A program made the position numbers and the translations under genes. From contig JARFTZ010000048.1 in NCBI GenBank assembly GCA_029289235.1, positions 1-64,000 on the forward strand: 64,000 bases of DNA. The letters are read 5' to 3'. Below, piece after piece: positions 34,828 to 44,967 of the stretch. The first letter of the stretch is position 1; each line of letters opens with the position of its first letter. This DNA comes from Gammaproteobacteria bacterium (GTDB lineage: Bacteria > Pseudomonadota > Gammaproteobacteria > Burkholderiales > Rhodocyclaceae). Below the pieces are notes generated by a model. That model had not been told where the DNA came from and searched no databases. It worked only from the letters and a program-made list of their open reading frames with translations.

Positions 34828-35179
34828 TCGCCACCTCCCGAGTATTTGCGGAAAGAGCACTCCGCAGACCATTGAACTGCGCACGTCTCCGCTTATTCCG
34901 CGGAGCACTATACATCAATCACATATATTTCAACCACTTCTGCCGACCTCCTGAGGCTTTGATTCAAAAAGCCGAACCCGACCGCGCCAGGCGATCCCGT
35001 CACTCCTGGACCGTATGACACCGCAGCATTTCGGTTAGAATCCGGCGAAGACAAGCGCCCGATTCTAGCCAACGCCAGTTGAGGATGCCAAGCGTTTCTT
35101 GCTATGGGCATGCGTATTCCATGACACGCACCAATTCATAGCGGTTAAGCCGAACAGGCCAGGAGTGAGAAAAAACAGC
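34828..35179. other. Divergent intergenic region between pilG and thiE
   Basis: About 350 bases, more AT-rich than the surroundings near pilG (around 34,890-34,960). It should hold the Pil-Chp operon promoter and the thiE promoter. AGGAGTGAG (35161-35169) is the likely thiE ribosome binding site. I looked for a TPP riboswitch before thiE and saw none, and no RNA gene is recognisable. Confidence 0.4.
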
Positions 35180-35827
35180 ATGGCACGCAGATCGTTTTCC
35201 GGACTATATGCAATCACGCCAGACGGGCTTGACGAGCGCGACTTGCTTGCCCGGGTTGAGGCATCGTTGCGCGGCGGCGTGCGGATTCTCCAGTATCGCG
35301 ACAAGAGCGGCGATGCCCAACGGCAATCCCGCATTGCGCGGGAATTGCGCGCGCAATGCACACAGTTTGGAGCCTCCCTGATCATCAACGACAACGTCCC
35401 GCTCGCCATCGCCGTCGACGCCGACGGAGTCCATCTGGGCGCGACGGACGGCGACCTCGCGGCCGCCCGGGCAGCCCTTGGTGCGGACAGGATACTGGGC
35501 GCCTCATGCTACGCCAGCTTTGACCTCGCCGTTGCTGCGGCAAAAGCCGGAGCCGACTATGTTGCGTTCGGCGCCGTCTTCGCATCGCCAACCAAGCCCT
35601 TCGCCGTTCGGGCCGACCTGGCGCTGTTCGAACGCTGCAGGAAGGAATTGTCGATCCCGGCGTGTGCGATCGGGGGAATCACCCTGACGAACGCGCCGGC
35701 CGTCGTCGCCGCCGGCGCAGACCTGCTGGCTGTCATTACCGACCTTTTCGAGGCAGCCGACATCGAAGGTCGCGCCCGCGATTTCCAGGCCATCTTTCCG
35801 GAGGGACCATCCCGTGAACACTCGTAG
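35180..35827 (+). CDS. thiE: Thiamine-phosphate synthase
   Basis: A 215-residue TIM-barrel enzyme joining the pyrimidine pyrophosphate and thiazole phosphate moieties to thiamine phosphate. The start [45 protein letters not shown] and the phosphate loop [11 protein letters not shown] are intact. The ATG was placed at 35180 from the conserved N-terminus. Its last 14 bases overlap hemL. Confidence 0.94.
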   Translation: MARRSFSGLYAITPDGLDERDLLARVEASLRGGVRILQYRDKSGDAQRQSRIARELRAQCTQFGASLIINDNVPLAIAVDADGVHLGATDGDLAAARAALGADRILGASCYASFDLAVAAAKAGADYVAFGAVFASPTKPFAVRADLALFERCRKELSIPACAIGGITLTNAPAVVAAGADLLAVITDLFEAADIEGRARDFQAIFPEGPSREHS

Positions 35828-37097
35828 CGAAGATTTATTCGAACGTGCCCAGCGGCACATCCCCGGCGGGGTCAACTCACCGGTCCGCGCGTTCCGCTCG
35901 GTCGGCGGAACGCCCTGTTTTTTCGCCAGCGGCAATGGCGCCAGGATCACCGACGTCGACGGCAAGGCGTATCTGGACTACGTCGGATCATGGGGACCGC
36001 TGATTCTCGGACACGCGCATCCCGAGGTCGTGGCCGCGGTCCGCGAGGCCGCCGGCAAAGGCCTCTCCTTCGGCGCCCCGACCGAGATGGAAGTCGAAAT
36101 GGCCGACCTGCTGTGCAAGCTGTTGCCGTCGCTCGACATGGTCCGACTGGTCAGTTCCGGAACCGAGGCGACGATGAGCGCCATCCGCCTGGCCCGGGGC
36201 TACACCGGGCGGGATCTCCTGATCAAGTTTGAAGGTTGCTACCACGGGCACAGCGACAGCCTGCTGGTCAAGGCGGGGTCGGGATTGCTGACGTTCGGCA
36301 ACCCCAGTTCCGGGGGCGTCCCGGCCGATCTCGCGCAGCACACCCTCGTCCTCGACTACAACGACGCCGAACAAGTCGAACAGGCCTTTGCCCGTCACGG
36401 CGACCGCATCGCCGCGGTGATCGTCGAGCCGGTGGCCGGAAACATGAACCTGGTCGCGCCGGACGCCGAGTTCCTGCAGACACTGCGCACCGAATGCACC
36501 CGGCATGGCAGCGTGTTGATCTTCGATGAGGTGATGACCGGATTCCGCGTCGGCCCGACCTGCGCGCAAGGCCTCTACAGCATCACCCCGGACCTGACCA
36601 CCCTCGGCAAGGTCATCGGCGGCGGCATGCCGGTCGCCGCGTTCGGCGGCAAACGGGAGATCATGGAAAAAATCGCGCCGCTCGGCCCGGTTTATCAGGC
36701 AGGAACGCTGTCCGGCAACCCGGTCGCAGTCGCCGCCGGCCTGGCGACGCTCAAACTGATCCAGACACCGGGCTTGTTCCCGGAACTCGAACGCAAGACC
36801 GAACTGCTCTGCGACGGGCTGAGCGCTGCGGCCGTGAAGCATGGCATCGCCTTCTCCGCCCAGTCGGTTGGCGGGATGTTCGGCCTGTACTTCCGGGCGC
36901 ATTGCCCGCGCAACTTCGGCGAAGTCATGCAGTGCGACACTGCGGCATTCAACCGATTCTTCCACGCCATGCTGGCGGCCGGGCATTACTTCGCGCCATC
37001 GGCCTACGAGGCCGGGTTCGTTTCGGCGGCGCACAGCGAAGCGGACATCACGGCGACGATCGACGCCGCCGCAGCGGTTTTCCGCAACTGGCAATAG
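35814..37097 (+). CDS. hemL: Glutamate-1-semialdehyde 2,1-aminomutase
   Basis: A 427-residue PLP enzyme converting glutamate-1-semialdehyde to 5-aminolevulinate in the C5 haem pathway. [17 protein letters not shown] at the N-terminus, the substrate-loop region [16 protein letters not shown] and the PLP lysine in [16 protein letters not shown] are present. The start is GTG 35814 inside thiE. The thiE-hemL pair is common in betaproteobacteria. Confidence 0.96.
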   Translation: MNTRSEDLFERAQRHIPGGVNSPVRAFRSVGGTPCFFASGNGARITDVDGKAYLDYVGSWGPLILGHAHPEVVAAVREAAGKGLSFGAPTEMEVEMADLLCKLLPSLDMVRLVSSGTEATMSAIRLARGYTGRDLLIKFEGCYHGHSDSLLVKAGSGLLTFGNPSSGGVPADLAQHTLVLDYNDAEQVEQAFARHGDRIAAVIVEPVAGNMNLVAPDAEFLQTLRTECTRHGSVLIFDEVMTGFRVGPTCAQGLYSITPDLTTLGKVIGGGMPVAAFGGKREIMEKIAPLGPVYQAGTLSGNPVAVAAGLATLKLIQTPGLFPELERKTELLCDGLSAAAVKHGIAFSAQSVGGMFGLYFRAHCPRNFGEVMQCDTAAFNRFFHAMLAAGHYFAPSAYEAGFVSAAHSEADITATIDAAAAVFRNWQ

Positions 37098-37103
37098 CCG
37101 CAG

Positions 37104-37148
37104 CCACAAGAAGGGCTGCCGGATCAGCGCAGCCAGCCCTTCTTGTGG
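37104..37148. terminator. Inverted repeat shared by hemL and corA 3' ends
   Basis: A 15-base left arm (37104-37118) pairs perfectly with 37134-37148 across a 15-base loop. The right arm also encodes the last CorA residues (FHKKGWL). It lies seven bases after the hemL stop and is probably a hairpin limiting read-through between the convergent genes; no T run follows. Confidence 0.6.
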
Positions 37149-38416
37149 AAGAACCAGAACGGCACGGCAATCGAAACCAGCATCAGGCCAAGCGAGAACG
37201 GGTAGCCGTACTTCCAGTGGATTTCCGGGAACCACTCCTGGAAATTCATCCCGTAGATACTGGCAATCAGGGTCGGCGGCAACATGGCTACCGAGGCCAC
37301 CGAGAAGATCTTGATGATCTTGTTCTGGTTGATGTTGATGAAGCCGACGGTTGCATCCATCAGGAAGTTGATTTTCCCGAACAGGAAGGACGTGTGCCCG
37401 TCGAGCGATTCAATGTCGCGCAGGATCTGGCGCGCATCATCGAGCTGGTTGGGCGTTAGCGATTTACCCCGGATCAGGAAGGAAACCGCCCGCCGTGTAT
37501 CGTGCACGTTGCGCCGGATCCGCCCGTTCAGATCCTCCTCGCTGGCGATGTCGGCAAGAATCTTCGCCGCCTCGGCATCGGTGATCTGCGTTCCGAGCAC
37601 GCGCCGGCTGGCCTGCTCAAGCGACGCATAGACGTCTTCGAGCGCATCCGCCGAGTATTCCGCGTCCGCGGCATAGAGGTCCAGCAGCACGTCCTTGCCG
37701 TCGGTCACGTAACCGGGCTGCGTGCGGGCCCGCAAACGCTGCAGGCGGAATACCGGCAATTCCTCGGTCCGCACCGAGAACAGCACGTCGCGATGCAGGA
37801 TCAGCGCCACCGCGACGTTGCGCGACTCCTCCTTGGTGTCCAGCAGGAAGTCCGAGTGCAGGTGGATTTCGCCGTTGTCCTCGACGTAGAAGCGCGCACT
37901 GGCCTCGAGGTCGGTCAGGCTGCTGGGATTCGGCAATTCGACATCGTAGAAGCGGCCGACCCAGGCACGAATCTCCGGCGTCGGTGCGACGAGGTCGATC
38001 CAGATAGGCTTCAGGCATTTCAGGTCGTACGGCGTCGTCACGCTGATCTGGCTGAGGCGGCCGTTGCGCAATTCGAAGGCGGTGACCGACGTTTTTTCGT
38101 TGCGCAAATGGCTGTCGCAGATCAGGTCTTCGCGAATCTCGTCGGAGAGAATCTCGAGGATGGCCTCGCCACGCTCCTCGCGCACCTCGTACCAGGCGAC
38201 CAGCCGTTCCTCGGGCTCAAGCACCTCGAGAATCTTGGCAATCTCCGCCAAAGGCACCCGCTCAAGCAGACTGCGCAGGTCGGACAGGTGTTGCTTGTGC
38301 AAATCCCCGTCGCCGGAGTCCTCCGATCGCGGCGCCTGCTCTTCCACGAGCTTTTGTTTGGCGAGCAGTTCACGCACGCTGCCCAGATAATCAGGGCTGT
38401 TTTTTTCTTCGCTCAT
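37124..38416 (-). CDS. corA: CorA-family magnesium/cobalt transporter
   Basis: A 430-residue divalent-cation channel protein. The N-terminal part before the CorA domain includes a helical segment resembling the MgtE N-domain (LRSLLERVPLAEIAKILEVL). The CorA core follows, with two C-terminal membrane segments and the signature YGMNF. The C-terminus WFFHKKGWLR is typical. It should form an inner-membrane pentamer importing Mg2+, possibly Co2+ or Ni2+. With a cobalamin-controlled locus elsewhere in the window a cobalt role is tempting but not supported by linkage. Confidence 0.9.
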   Translation of the reverse strand: MSEEKNSPDYLGSVRELLAKQKLVEEQAPRSEDSGDGDLHKQHLSDLRSLLERVPLAEIAKILEVLEPEERLVAWYEVREERGEAILEILSDEIREDLICDSHLRNEKTSVTAFELRNGRLSQISVTTPYDLKCLKPIWIDLVAPTPEIRAWVGRFYDVELPNPSSLTDLEASARFYVEDNGEIHLHSDFLLDTKEESRNVAVALILHRDVLFSVRTEELPVFRLQRLRARTQPGYVTDGKDVLLDLYAADAEYSADALEDVYASLEQASRRVLGTQITDAEAAKILADIASEEDLNGRIRRNVHDTRRAVSFLIRGKSLTPNQLDDARQILRDIESLDGHTSFLFGKINFLMDATVGFININQNKIIKIFSVASVAMLPPTLIASIYGMNFQEWFPEIHWKYGYPFSLGLMLVSIAVPFWFFHKKGWLR

Positions 38417-38535
38417 CGGGAGTCTCTCCCCAGGACCAGGTGTTCACGATCGGGCCGGCGGAATGCGCAAGCACCCGGCCGCGCACAAAAACCGGGGGCG
38501 ATTCTAGCACGCCGGCGCGCTACGGCAGGTGGACC

Positions 38536-39255
38536 TCAGGGGATTCTGGCGGCCGGCATCCGCGACAGGATCAGCGCCGACTTGCGCGCCAGCCCGGGCG
38601 CGTCGCGATGGCGATCATAAAAACGCGGGCTGGGCACCATGCCGGCCAGACGGGCAGCCTGTTCAGGCGAGAGTTGCCCTGCACCAATGCCGTAGTAATG
38701 ACGGGCCGCGGCCTCGGCGCCGAACACCCCGTTCCCCCACTCGATCACGTTCAGATAGACCTCGAAGATGCGCTGCTTGCTCCACACCGTCTCGATCATC
38801 AACGTCACCACGGCTTCCTGAAGTTTGCGCCACGGCGTCTTTTGCGGCGACAGGAAAAGATTCTTCGCCAGTTGCTGGGAGATGGTCGACCCGCCCGCGA
38901 CGATCTTGCCGCGCCGCAAGTTTTTCTCCATCGCCCGCTGGATGCCATCCCAGTCGAAGCCGTCGTGCTGGGTGAACAGGTCGTCCTCGGCGACGATCAG
39001 AGCCCGCTTAAGATGCGCGGAAATTCGCGGATAGTCGAGCCAGCGCTTCTTCAATTGCGCGCGCGGCTCTTTGACCTGCAGTTCGGCCAACCGGATTTCC
39101 ATGAACCGGGTCATGTCCGGATTGACCCAGTTCCACAAGACGACCCAGCCGAACAGCCATAGCTGGTAGAGCAACAGCAGGCCGACCAGGGCCGCCAGCC
39201 CCCGCTTGAGCCAGCGGAGAAAAAAAGCGATCGCTGCGCGCGCCGCGCCGGTCAT
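38536..39255 (-). CDS. mtgA: Monofunctional peptidoglycan glycosyltransferase
   Basis: A 239-residue GT51 enzyme with one N-terminal membrane anchor (about residues 20-42). The catalytic glutamate lies in VAEDDLFTQHDGFDWDGI, and the second motif GGSTISQQLAKNLFLS and third VWSKQRIFEVYLNVIEWG are intact. It polymerises lipid II into glycan strands. ATG 39255 overlaps the aroE stop by four bases (ATGA), so it is co-translated with aroE. Confidence 0.95.
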   Translation of the reverse strand: MTGAARAAIAFFLRWLKRGLAALVGLLLLYQLWLFGWVVLWNWVNPDMTRFMEIRLAELQVKEPRAQLKKRWLDYPRISAHLKRALIVAEDDLFTQHDGFDWDGIQRAMEKNLRRGKIVAGGSTISQQLAKNLFLSPQKTPWRKLQEAVVTLMIETVWSKQRIFEVYLNVIEWGNGVFGAEAAARHYYGIGAGQLSPEQAARLAGMVPSPRFYDRHRDAPGLARKSALILSRMPAARIP

Positions 39256-40070
39256 GCCTTCTTCTGGAGCAACTCCGCAACCGGCCGAACGTCGGGACGC
39301 ACCCCGCGCCACACGTAGAACGACTCGGCGGCCTGTTCGAGCAGCATGCCCAGCCCCTCGGAGATCATCCCGGCGCCCTGATTGCGCGCAAAGACGCGGA
39401 ACGGCGTGTCGCCCAGGCCATACATCATCTTGTACGCCAGGCTTCCCGGCGCGAAGATACCTTCCGGCAACGGCGGCATCGTGCCGCTGAGGCTGGCCGA
39501 GGTGGCATTGATCACGACGTCGAAGACCTGGCCGGCCAGATCCTCGTAGCCGCAACCGCTGACCGGCCCGAGCGAGGCAAAATGCTCGGCCAGCGAGCGG
39601 GCGCGCACCACGGTACGGTTGGCGATGACCAGCGTCGCCGGATGCTCGCCAAGCAACGGCCCGACGACGCCGCGCGCCGCACCGCCCGCCCCCAGCAGCA
39701 GGATGCGCTTGCCCCTGATCGGATAGTTCAGGTTGACCATGATGTCGCGCAGCAGACCGACGCCGTCCGTGTTGTCGCCCACCACTTCGTTATCGTTGAA
39801 CACCAGGGTATTCACCGCACCGGCCTGCTCGGCGCGCAGGGTCAGCCGTGTTGCCAGCTGGAAGGCTTCCTGCTTGAACGGCAGCGTCACGTTGGCGCCC
39901 TTGCCGCCCTCGGCAATGAAGGCGTCCACGGCATCGGCAAACCCGTCCGTCGGAGCAAGGATCGCGCGGTACTCGATGTCCTGTCCGGTCTGGCGGGCAA
40001 ACGCCATCTGGATGATCGGCGACTTGCTGTGGCCGATGGGGTTGCCGAAAACGCAGTATTTGTCGGTCAT
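39252..40070 (-). CDS. aroE: Shikimate dehydrogenase
   Basis: A 272-residue NADPH-dependent enzyme of the shikimate pathway. FGNPIGHSKSP binds shikimate, KGANVTLPFKQEA carries the catalytic lysine, and GAGGAARGVVGPLL is the dinucleotide loop, followed by NRT. ATG 40070 begins the conserved N-terminus. Confidence 0.96.
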   Translation of the reverse strand: MTDKYCVFGNPIGHSKSPIIQMAFARQTGQDIEYRAILAPTDGFADAVDAFIAEGGKGANVTLPFKQEAFQLATRLTLRAEQAGAVNTLVFNDNEVVGDNTDGVGLLRDIMVNLNYPIRGKRILLLGAGGAARGVVGPLLGEHPATLVIANRTVVRARSLAEHFASLGPVSGCGYEDLAGQVFDVVINATSASLSGTMPPLPEGIFAPGSLAYKMMYGLGDTPFRVFARNQGAGMISEGLGMLLEQAAESFYVWRGVRPDVRPVAELLQKKA

Positions 40071-40104
40071 TTCAATTGCCTCGGGGTGATGAAAGCGGTG
40101 AAAG

Positions 40105-41004
40105 TCAGTTGGTCGTAGCCACCTGACTGCCTTTGGTAAACGTCCAGGTCCGGGTGATTTCGAGAATGTCGAAATCACGGGCGATATCGGGCGGAAAGTT
40201 GGCAAAGGGTTCCGCCATGCGCACGACGCGCCGCGCGGCATCGTCCAGTACCCGGCTGCCCGAAGAACGATCGATCTCGATCCGTTCGACACTGCCATCT
40301 TTCCTTATCCGCACGGTCAGCACCAGATTGCCGTAGATCTTCCCGCGCGCGGCCTCGGGGTAGTTCAGCGTTCCAATACGCTCAATCTTTTCTCTCCAAG
40401 CATCAACGTAAGGAGCAAACCGATACTCCCTGACGCGCGCGCTGGTCAGGCGCCCCACGCGCGGACGCTTGTTGTATTCCTCTGTTTGCCGCGCGATCTC
40501 CCCCTCCAGGCGCGCCATCTGCAGCGACTTGCTCACCAGGTCCAGCCCGCTCGGCTCGGCTTCCGCAACCGGTGGCGCCTCGACCTCGGCGGATTCCTTG
40601 ACGGCGGCCTTCGGCTTGCCCTTGGCCTGGGCGATCAGCTGCTTTTGCCGGGCTTCCAGGGTCCGCACGCGCTTCTGCGCCTGTTCAAGGTCGTTGCCCG
40701 CCTGCTGACGATTCGATGGCGGCAGCGGCGTCTTGACCCGGCGATCCTGCTCGCTGTTGCCGCCGCCGTCCAGATTGGCCTGAGCCAAGGCCTGGGCATC
40801 ATTCGGTTTTCTTGCCGACTTGGCGTTGACCAGGATGATGTCCAGCGCTTTTTCCTGAAACGCCCGCGAGGCGTCCGGATATTTGAAGTGCAGCGACAAC
40901 AATACGGCGTGCAGGGCCAGGGAAATGCCCAGTGCGATCGCGAAATTGCGCTCGCTCGACGACGGCATCGCCGTCGTCATTCTCAACGCCATCGCCCCGC
41001 TCAT
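40105..41004 (-). CDS. tonB: TonB-like energy transducer
   Basis: A 299-residue protein with an N-terminal membrane segment (FAIALGISLALHAVLLSLHF), a long charged and Q/A/P-rich periplasmic linker with coiled-coil character, and a C-terminal TonB domain (IGTLNYPEAARGKIYGNLVL, then RIRKDGSVERIEID). It would transmit proton-motive force from an ExbB-ExbD complex, not seen here, to outer-membrane transporters. The start is uncertain; ATG 41004 follows the nuclease stop immediately, with ATG 40992 and 40980 as alternatives. Confidence 0.85.
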   Translation of the reverse strand: MSGAMALRMTTAMPSSSERNFAIALGISLALHAVLLSLHFKYPDASRAFQEKALDIILVNAKSARKPNDAQALAQANLDGGGNSEQDRRVKTPLPPSNRQQAGNDLEQAQKRVRTLEARQKQLIAQAKGKPKAAVKESAEVEAPPVAEAEPSGLDLVSKSLQMARLEGEIARQTEEYNKRPRVGRLTSARVREYRFAPYVDAWREKIERIGTLNYPEAARGKIYGNLVLTVRIRKDGSVERIEIDRSSGSRVLDDAARRVVRMAEPFANFPPDIARDFDILEITRTWTFTKGSQVATTN

Positions 41005-41005
41005 T

Positions 41006-42970
41006 TCAACTGGCCGTTCCTGCGCTTTCCGCGCTTTCAGCACTTTCCCCTTCTTGTTCTGTTGCTGCGTCTTCATCGAACTCGCCATCCTGCATCAAAA
41101 CCGTTTCCAGTGTTTCGAGATAGCGGCAGCCAAGTTCGAGCGTCAGCAAGTCGATCGTCTCCACCGACAGACGCACACGCTGACCCGGCGCCAGGTCGGG
41201 CACGGAAGGCACCCGCTGCAACAAGGGCAGATGGTCGAGTTTAACCAGATTCTCCCGGCGGAGGGTGGCTTCGATCGTCTGCACGCCCTCCTGCTGCAGC
41301 CAGCGCAGGCACCAGTAGCGCTCCATCTGGCGCTGGAAGTCGGCGTAGGCGCTGTAGGTCAGGTCGAAGTCGCGCATCGCGGCGAACAGCAGCTCGGACT
41401 TGGGCTTGAACGGCGGCGCGACGCCTTCGAGGCAGGCGATCAGCTGCCACTGGTTGATCAGGTCGACATAACGGCGCAGCGGCGACGACGACCAGGCGTA
41501 CTGTTCGACGCCGAGTCCGTCGTGCGGCAGCGGCGAGGTGGTCATGCGCACCTTGCCCCCGGTCTGCGCCCGGTAGATCGCCGGAACGCCCTTCTCGGCC
41601 AGCAGGCCGCCCCACGTGCTGTTGGCGACAATCATCAGTTCCGAGACCAGCTTGTCGAGCGGACTGCCGCGCTTCCTTTCGCTGATTTCCACCCGGCACT
41701 TCTCCGGGTCGGCCAGGTCACCGTCGATGGAGAAATTGTAGTCGTTGACGCCCTGGACGGCCGAGGGCTTGCCACGCCGCCCTTCGCAGGCGTTCGCCAG
41801 CTGCCACAGGGTCTTCAGCTCGTCGCGAAACGGAAACTCGGGCAGCCCGTCGGCCAGCGTCTGTTCGTTGAACACCGGCTCGACATCATGGTGGCGCAGG
41901 TTGGCGGCGATCGGCACGATTTCGACGCGCGATTCGTGCGCGGTGATCTCGTACTCCGGCGTCACTGTCAGGTACAGCGACACGGCCGGACAGTCGCGCC
42001 CCTCGGCCAGGGTAAAGTTGGCCACGGCCGCGTCGGGCAGCATGGTGATCTTGTTGCCCGGCATGTAGACCGTCGACAAGCGCGCCCGGGCAATCAGGTC
42101 GAGCGGCGAATGCAAGGCAAAACCGAGCCCCGGCGCGGCGATGTGGATGCCGACCCGCCAACCGATGCCCGGCAGCTCCTGCAGCGAAAAGGCGTCGTCG
42201 ATTTCGGTGGTCGCCGCGTCGTCGATCGAAAATGCCCGCACGTCCGCCCGCGGCAGATCGTCGGGAATGGCCGGCGCGTCGACTTCGGGGAAGGCGATAC
42301 CACGCGGGAACTGTTCGCGCAGGAAACGCTGATAGTGAAAGGCGTACGCCGACGGGATGGCGCCGCACTTTTCCAGCAGATGCGGCGCCGACAGTCCGGT
42401 TTCCGCACACGCGGCTTCGAGCGCCTTGGTCTCCGGCCGGTTGCGGTCGGGCTGGTAAAGCAGCTGGTCGAGCAGCGGCATGAACTCTTGCGGCAGGACG
42501 AACGCCTTGAGTTCGCCGACCATGCGCTCGACGGCTAGCGCCTGCTGACGCTTCTTTTCAAGACCGGCCAGAGCGGCTGCGAGAATGTCGGGAGGCGCCT
42601 TGCGGAAGCGCCCTTTGCCTTTGCGATGAAAATAGACGGGCGCTGCGTGCAGGGCCAGCAGCAGCGCAGCCGCCTCGCCCGCGGAAGCCTTCTGTCCGCT
42701 GCCGCCGAAGTAGTCGTCGGCAAGATCACAAAAAGAAAACTCGCCATCGGCCGCGCACTCCCAAAGGAATTCGGTTTCGACCCCCGCCGCCAGTTCTTCG
42801 GCGCGCGCCAGCAGTTCGCTCGGCGCCGGCTCCTTGAAGCGCAGCAGGACATTCGACGACTTGATCTTGGCGCGCTTGCCGGAGGCCATCTCGACCTGCA
42901 ACGAGGTGTCGTTGTCGGCCAGAACCGTCCCTGCCTTGAAGGCGCCTTCTTCTTCAAACAATACGTGCAT
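41006..42970 (-). CDS. RNase II/R-family 3'-5' exoribonuclease
   Basis: A 654-residue protein with the RNB catalytic domain: SIDDAATTEIDDAFSLQ supplies the conserved aspartates, and the downstream SSPLRRYVDLINQWQL is the second catalytic region. A C-terminal S1-like part (VPDLAPGQRVRLSVETID) follows. The N-terminal cold-shock domains are shorter and more divergent than in RNase R, so it is closer to the RNase II-like proteins of betaproteobacteria. It should degrade single-stranded RNA. The C-terminal tail is acidic and Ser/Glu-rich. Confidence 0.88.
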   Translation of the reverse strand: MHVLFEEEGAFKAGTVLADNDTSLQVEMASGKRAKIKSSNVLLRFKEPAPSELLARAEELAAGVETEFLWECAADGEFSFCDLADDYFGGSGQKASAGEAAALLLALHAAPVYFHRKGKGRFRKAPPDILAAALAGLEKKRQQALAVERMVGELKAFVLPQEFMPLLDQLLYQPDRNRPETKALEAACAETGLSAPHLLEKCGAIPSAYAFHYQRFLREQFPRGIAFPEVDAPAIPDDLPRADVRAFSIDDAATTEIDDAFSLQELPGIGWRVGIHIAAPGLGFALHSPLDLIARARLSTVYMPGNKITMLPDAAVANFTLAEGRDCPAVSLYLTVTPEYEITAHESRVEIVPIAANLRHHDVEPVFNEQTLADGLPEFPFRDELKTLWQLANACEGRRGKPSAVQGVNDYNFSIDGDLADPEKCRVEISERKRGSPLDKLVSELMIVANSTWGGLLAEKGVPAIYRAQTGGKVRMTTSPLPHDGLGVEQYAWSSSPLRRYVDLINQWQLIACLEGVAPPFKPKSELLFAAMRDFDLTYSAYADFQRQMERYWCLRWLQQEGVQTIEATLRRENLVKLDHLPLLQRVPSVPDLAPGQRVRLSVETIDLLTLELGCRYLETLETVLMQDGEFDEDAATEQEGESAESAESAGTAS

Positions 42971-42978
42971 CGCGTGGA

Positions 42979-43548
42979 TTATAACCGGCAAAATTCAATG
43001 AGTTGCGGCAAAAATTCGGGGAACCGCGAGAAGCTGTGATCGCCGCCGTCGAGCACGATCTGGCGGCACCCGGCGTAGCGCGCCACCGCCTGCCGGTAGT
43101 CGAGCACCTCGTCGCCGGTCTCCACCAGCAGCAGATAGCGCGACGGCGTTACCTCCGGCACCTCCAGCGCACGCAACCGGTCGATGTGCTCGGTGGTGAA
43201 CTCGAACGATTCACCCGTATGCAGGTTCGTCTGCGTGCCGAGGTACTTTTCCAGCGAGATCGGTGCGACGACCGCCGGATTGACCAGCACCGCGCGCAAG
43301 TCGAACTTCTCGGCCAGCCAAGTGGCGTAAAAGCCGCCGAGCGAACTGCCGACGACGGTCAGCGGCCCGGTTTGGCGCGCAATGATCGCCTCGGCCTGGC
43401 GGATGGCCTCGTCCGGTACCGGCGAGAGAAAGGGGCAGAACAGCCGTTCGCTTTGCCCTCTGGCAGCAAGGGCATCGGCCAGCAGCCGCGCCTTCCACGA
43501 CTGCGGCGACGAGCAGAAGCCGTGCAGATACAGGATGCCGGCACTCAC
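42979..43548 (-). CDS. YqiA-like esterase (alpha/beta hydrolase)
   Basis: A 189-residue esterase: [20 protein letters not shown] at the N-terminus, nucleophile serine in [17 protein letters not shown], and the histidine in [11 protein letters not shown]. YqiA-type enzymes cleave short-chain esters; the physiological substrate is unknown. The start is GTG 43548, overlapping the uppP stop; an upstream open stretch is antisense-like filler. Confidence 0.87.
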   Translation of the reverse strand: MSAGILYLHGFCSSPQSWKARLLADALAARGQSERLFCPFLSPVPDEAIRQAEAIIARQTGPLTVVGSSLGGFYATWLAEKFDLRAVLVNPAVVAPISLEKYLGTQTNLHTGESFEFTTEHIDRLRALEVPEVTPSRYLLLVETGDEVLDYRQAVARYAGCRQIVLDGGDHSFSRFPEFLPQLIEFCRL

Positions 43549-44375
43549 GAGACGGTCCACTCGACCAGGTCGAACTGCCAGGTCAGCAGGACGACGATGC
43601 CGAAGGCGATCCGGTACCAGGCGAACGGCGTGAAATCGTGCGATGAGATGAAGCGCAGCAGCCAGCGCACGCAGAGGAACGCCGAGACGAATGCCGCGAT
43701 GAAGCCGACCGCCCACATGGCGAGGTCATCGGCGCTGAGCAGTGCGCGTTCCTTGTAGAGCTTGTAGAAGGTCGCCACGATCAGCGTCGGAATCGCCAGA
43801 AAGAAGGAAAATTCGGTCGCCGCCCGGCGCGACAAGCCGAAGAGCAGGCCGCCGATGATCGTCGCCCCCGAACGCGAGGTGCCGGGAATCAGCGCCAGCG
43901 CCTGCGCGAAACCGAGCTTGAGCGCATCGAGCGGCGTCATGTCGTCGACCGATTGCACCCGGATCACATGCTCGCGCCGCTCCGCCCACAAAATGAGCAA
44001 CGCACCGATGATGAACGCCGCGGCCACCGGCAGGGGTTTGAACAGATGCGCCTCGATGGCCGACTTGAACAGCAGCCCGAGGATGGCCAGCGGCAGGAAG
44101 GCGATGAACAGGTTGAGGACGAAACGATTGGCTCCGGGGTCGCGCCCGAACCCTCTGGCCACGCGGGCGATCCGTTCGCGATACTCCCAGACGACGGCGA
44201 GAATGGCGCCCGACTGAATCACAATCGAAAACAGTTTCCCCCGATCGTCATTGAAGTCGAGCAGGTCGCCGACCAGAATCAGGTGGCCTGTGGAGGAAAT
44301 CGGCAGGAACTCGGTCAGTCCTTCGACGATACCGAGAATCAGGGCCTTGAGGAGAAGCAGCGCGTCCACGGGCAC
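43545..44375 (-). CDS. uppP: Undecaprenyl-diphosphate phosphatase
   Basis: A 276-residue BacA/UppP membrane phosphatase with about seven or eight membrane segments. [17 protein letters not shown] and the second motif [17 protein letters not shown] form the active site. It recycles undecaprenyl diphosphate for peptidoglycan and O-antigen synthesis and can confer bacitracin tolerance. Confidence 0.95.
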   Translation of the reverse strand: MPVDALLLLKALILGIVEGLTEFLPISSTGHLILVGDLLDFNDDRGKLFSIVIQSGAILAVVWEYRERIARVARGFGRDPGANRFVLNLFIAFLPLAILGLLFKSAIEAHLFKPLPVAAAFIIGALLILWAERREHVIRVQSVDDMTPLDALKLGFAQALALIPGTSRSGATIIGGLLFGLSRRAATEFSFFLAIPTLIVATFYKLYKERALLSADDLAMWAVGFIAAFVSAFLCVRWLLRFISSHDFTPFAWYRIAFGIVVLLTWQFDLVEWTVS

Positions 44376-44517
44376 ATCCGGAAAAAAGATGACGATTCTA
44401 TCAGGCTACGCCACGCACACTTCCAACCGCTAAAAACACGGCCCGGCAATCATCATCGTACGGGTGCCCCGGACGGTATACTGGGTTCCTTCCCGCCGCC
44501 CTATCGAGAGCCGATTC

Positions 44518-44967
44518 ATGAAAGTTCCTTCGTTCGCCCTGGCCGCGCTTCTCGCCAGCCTGTTGCCTCCCGCGGCTTACGCCGAAGTCATCAACATCGA
44601 CAACGCCGAACTGGCCCGCCTGACGGCCAAGGGCGTGCCGGTCATCGACATCCGCACCGCCGGCGAGTGGAAGAGCTCCGGCGTCATTCCGGGCGCCAAA
44701 CTGCTGACCTTCTTCGACGAACGCGGCAACGCCGACCCGACGCAATGGCTGGCCTCGGCCAGGGGCATCGCCAAGCCCGACCAGCCGGTGATCCTGATCT
44801 GCCGCAGCGGCAACCGCACGCGCGCCGCCACCCAGTTCCTCTCCGAGCAGGCCGGCTACAAGACGGTCTACAACGTCACCCACGGCATGAACGGCTGGAT
44901 GGCGGAGAAGCGCGCGATCGTTCCGCCGACGCAGACGATGACCTGCGCGCCGGGACTCCCCTGTTGA
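44518..44967 (+). CDS. Periplasmic rhodanese-like protein
   Basis: A 149-residue protein with a cleavable signal peptide (residues 1-22, ending AAYAEV) and one rhodanese domain. The active-site loop is ICRSGNRTRAATQFL with the catalytic cysteine, and HGMNGWM is the C-terminal motif. It probably transfers sulfane sulfur or handles thiosulfate or cyanide in the periplasm; the acceptor is unknown. Its stop overlaps the TTG start of the downstream transporter. Confidence 0.88.
   Translation: MKVPSFALAALLASLLPPAAYAEVINIDNAELARLTAKGVPVIDIRTAGEWKSSGVIPGAKLLTFFDERGNADPTQWLASARGIAKPDQPVILICRSGNRTRAATQFLSEQAGYKTVYNVTHGMNGWMAEKRAIVPPTQTMTCAPGLPC

Noticed and set aside
34900-35179. TPP riboswitch upstream of thiE
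   Set aside because: The CTGAGA and ACCTGA-type core elements of the thi box are not present.
43953-44963. Continuous upstream extension of the MFS transporter frame
   Set aside because: It runs antisense through uppP and across the rhodanese gene in another frame; membrane-protein sequence begins only after TTG 44964.
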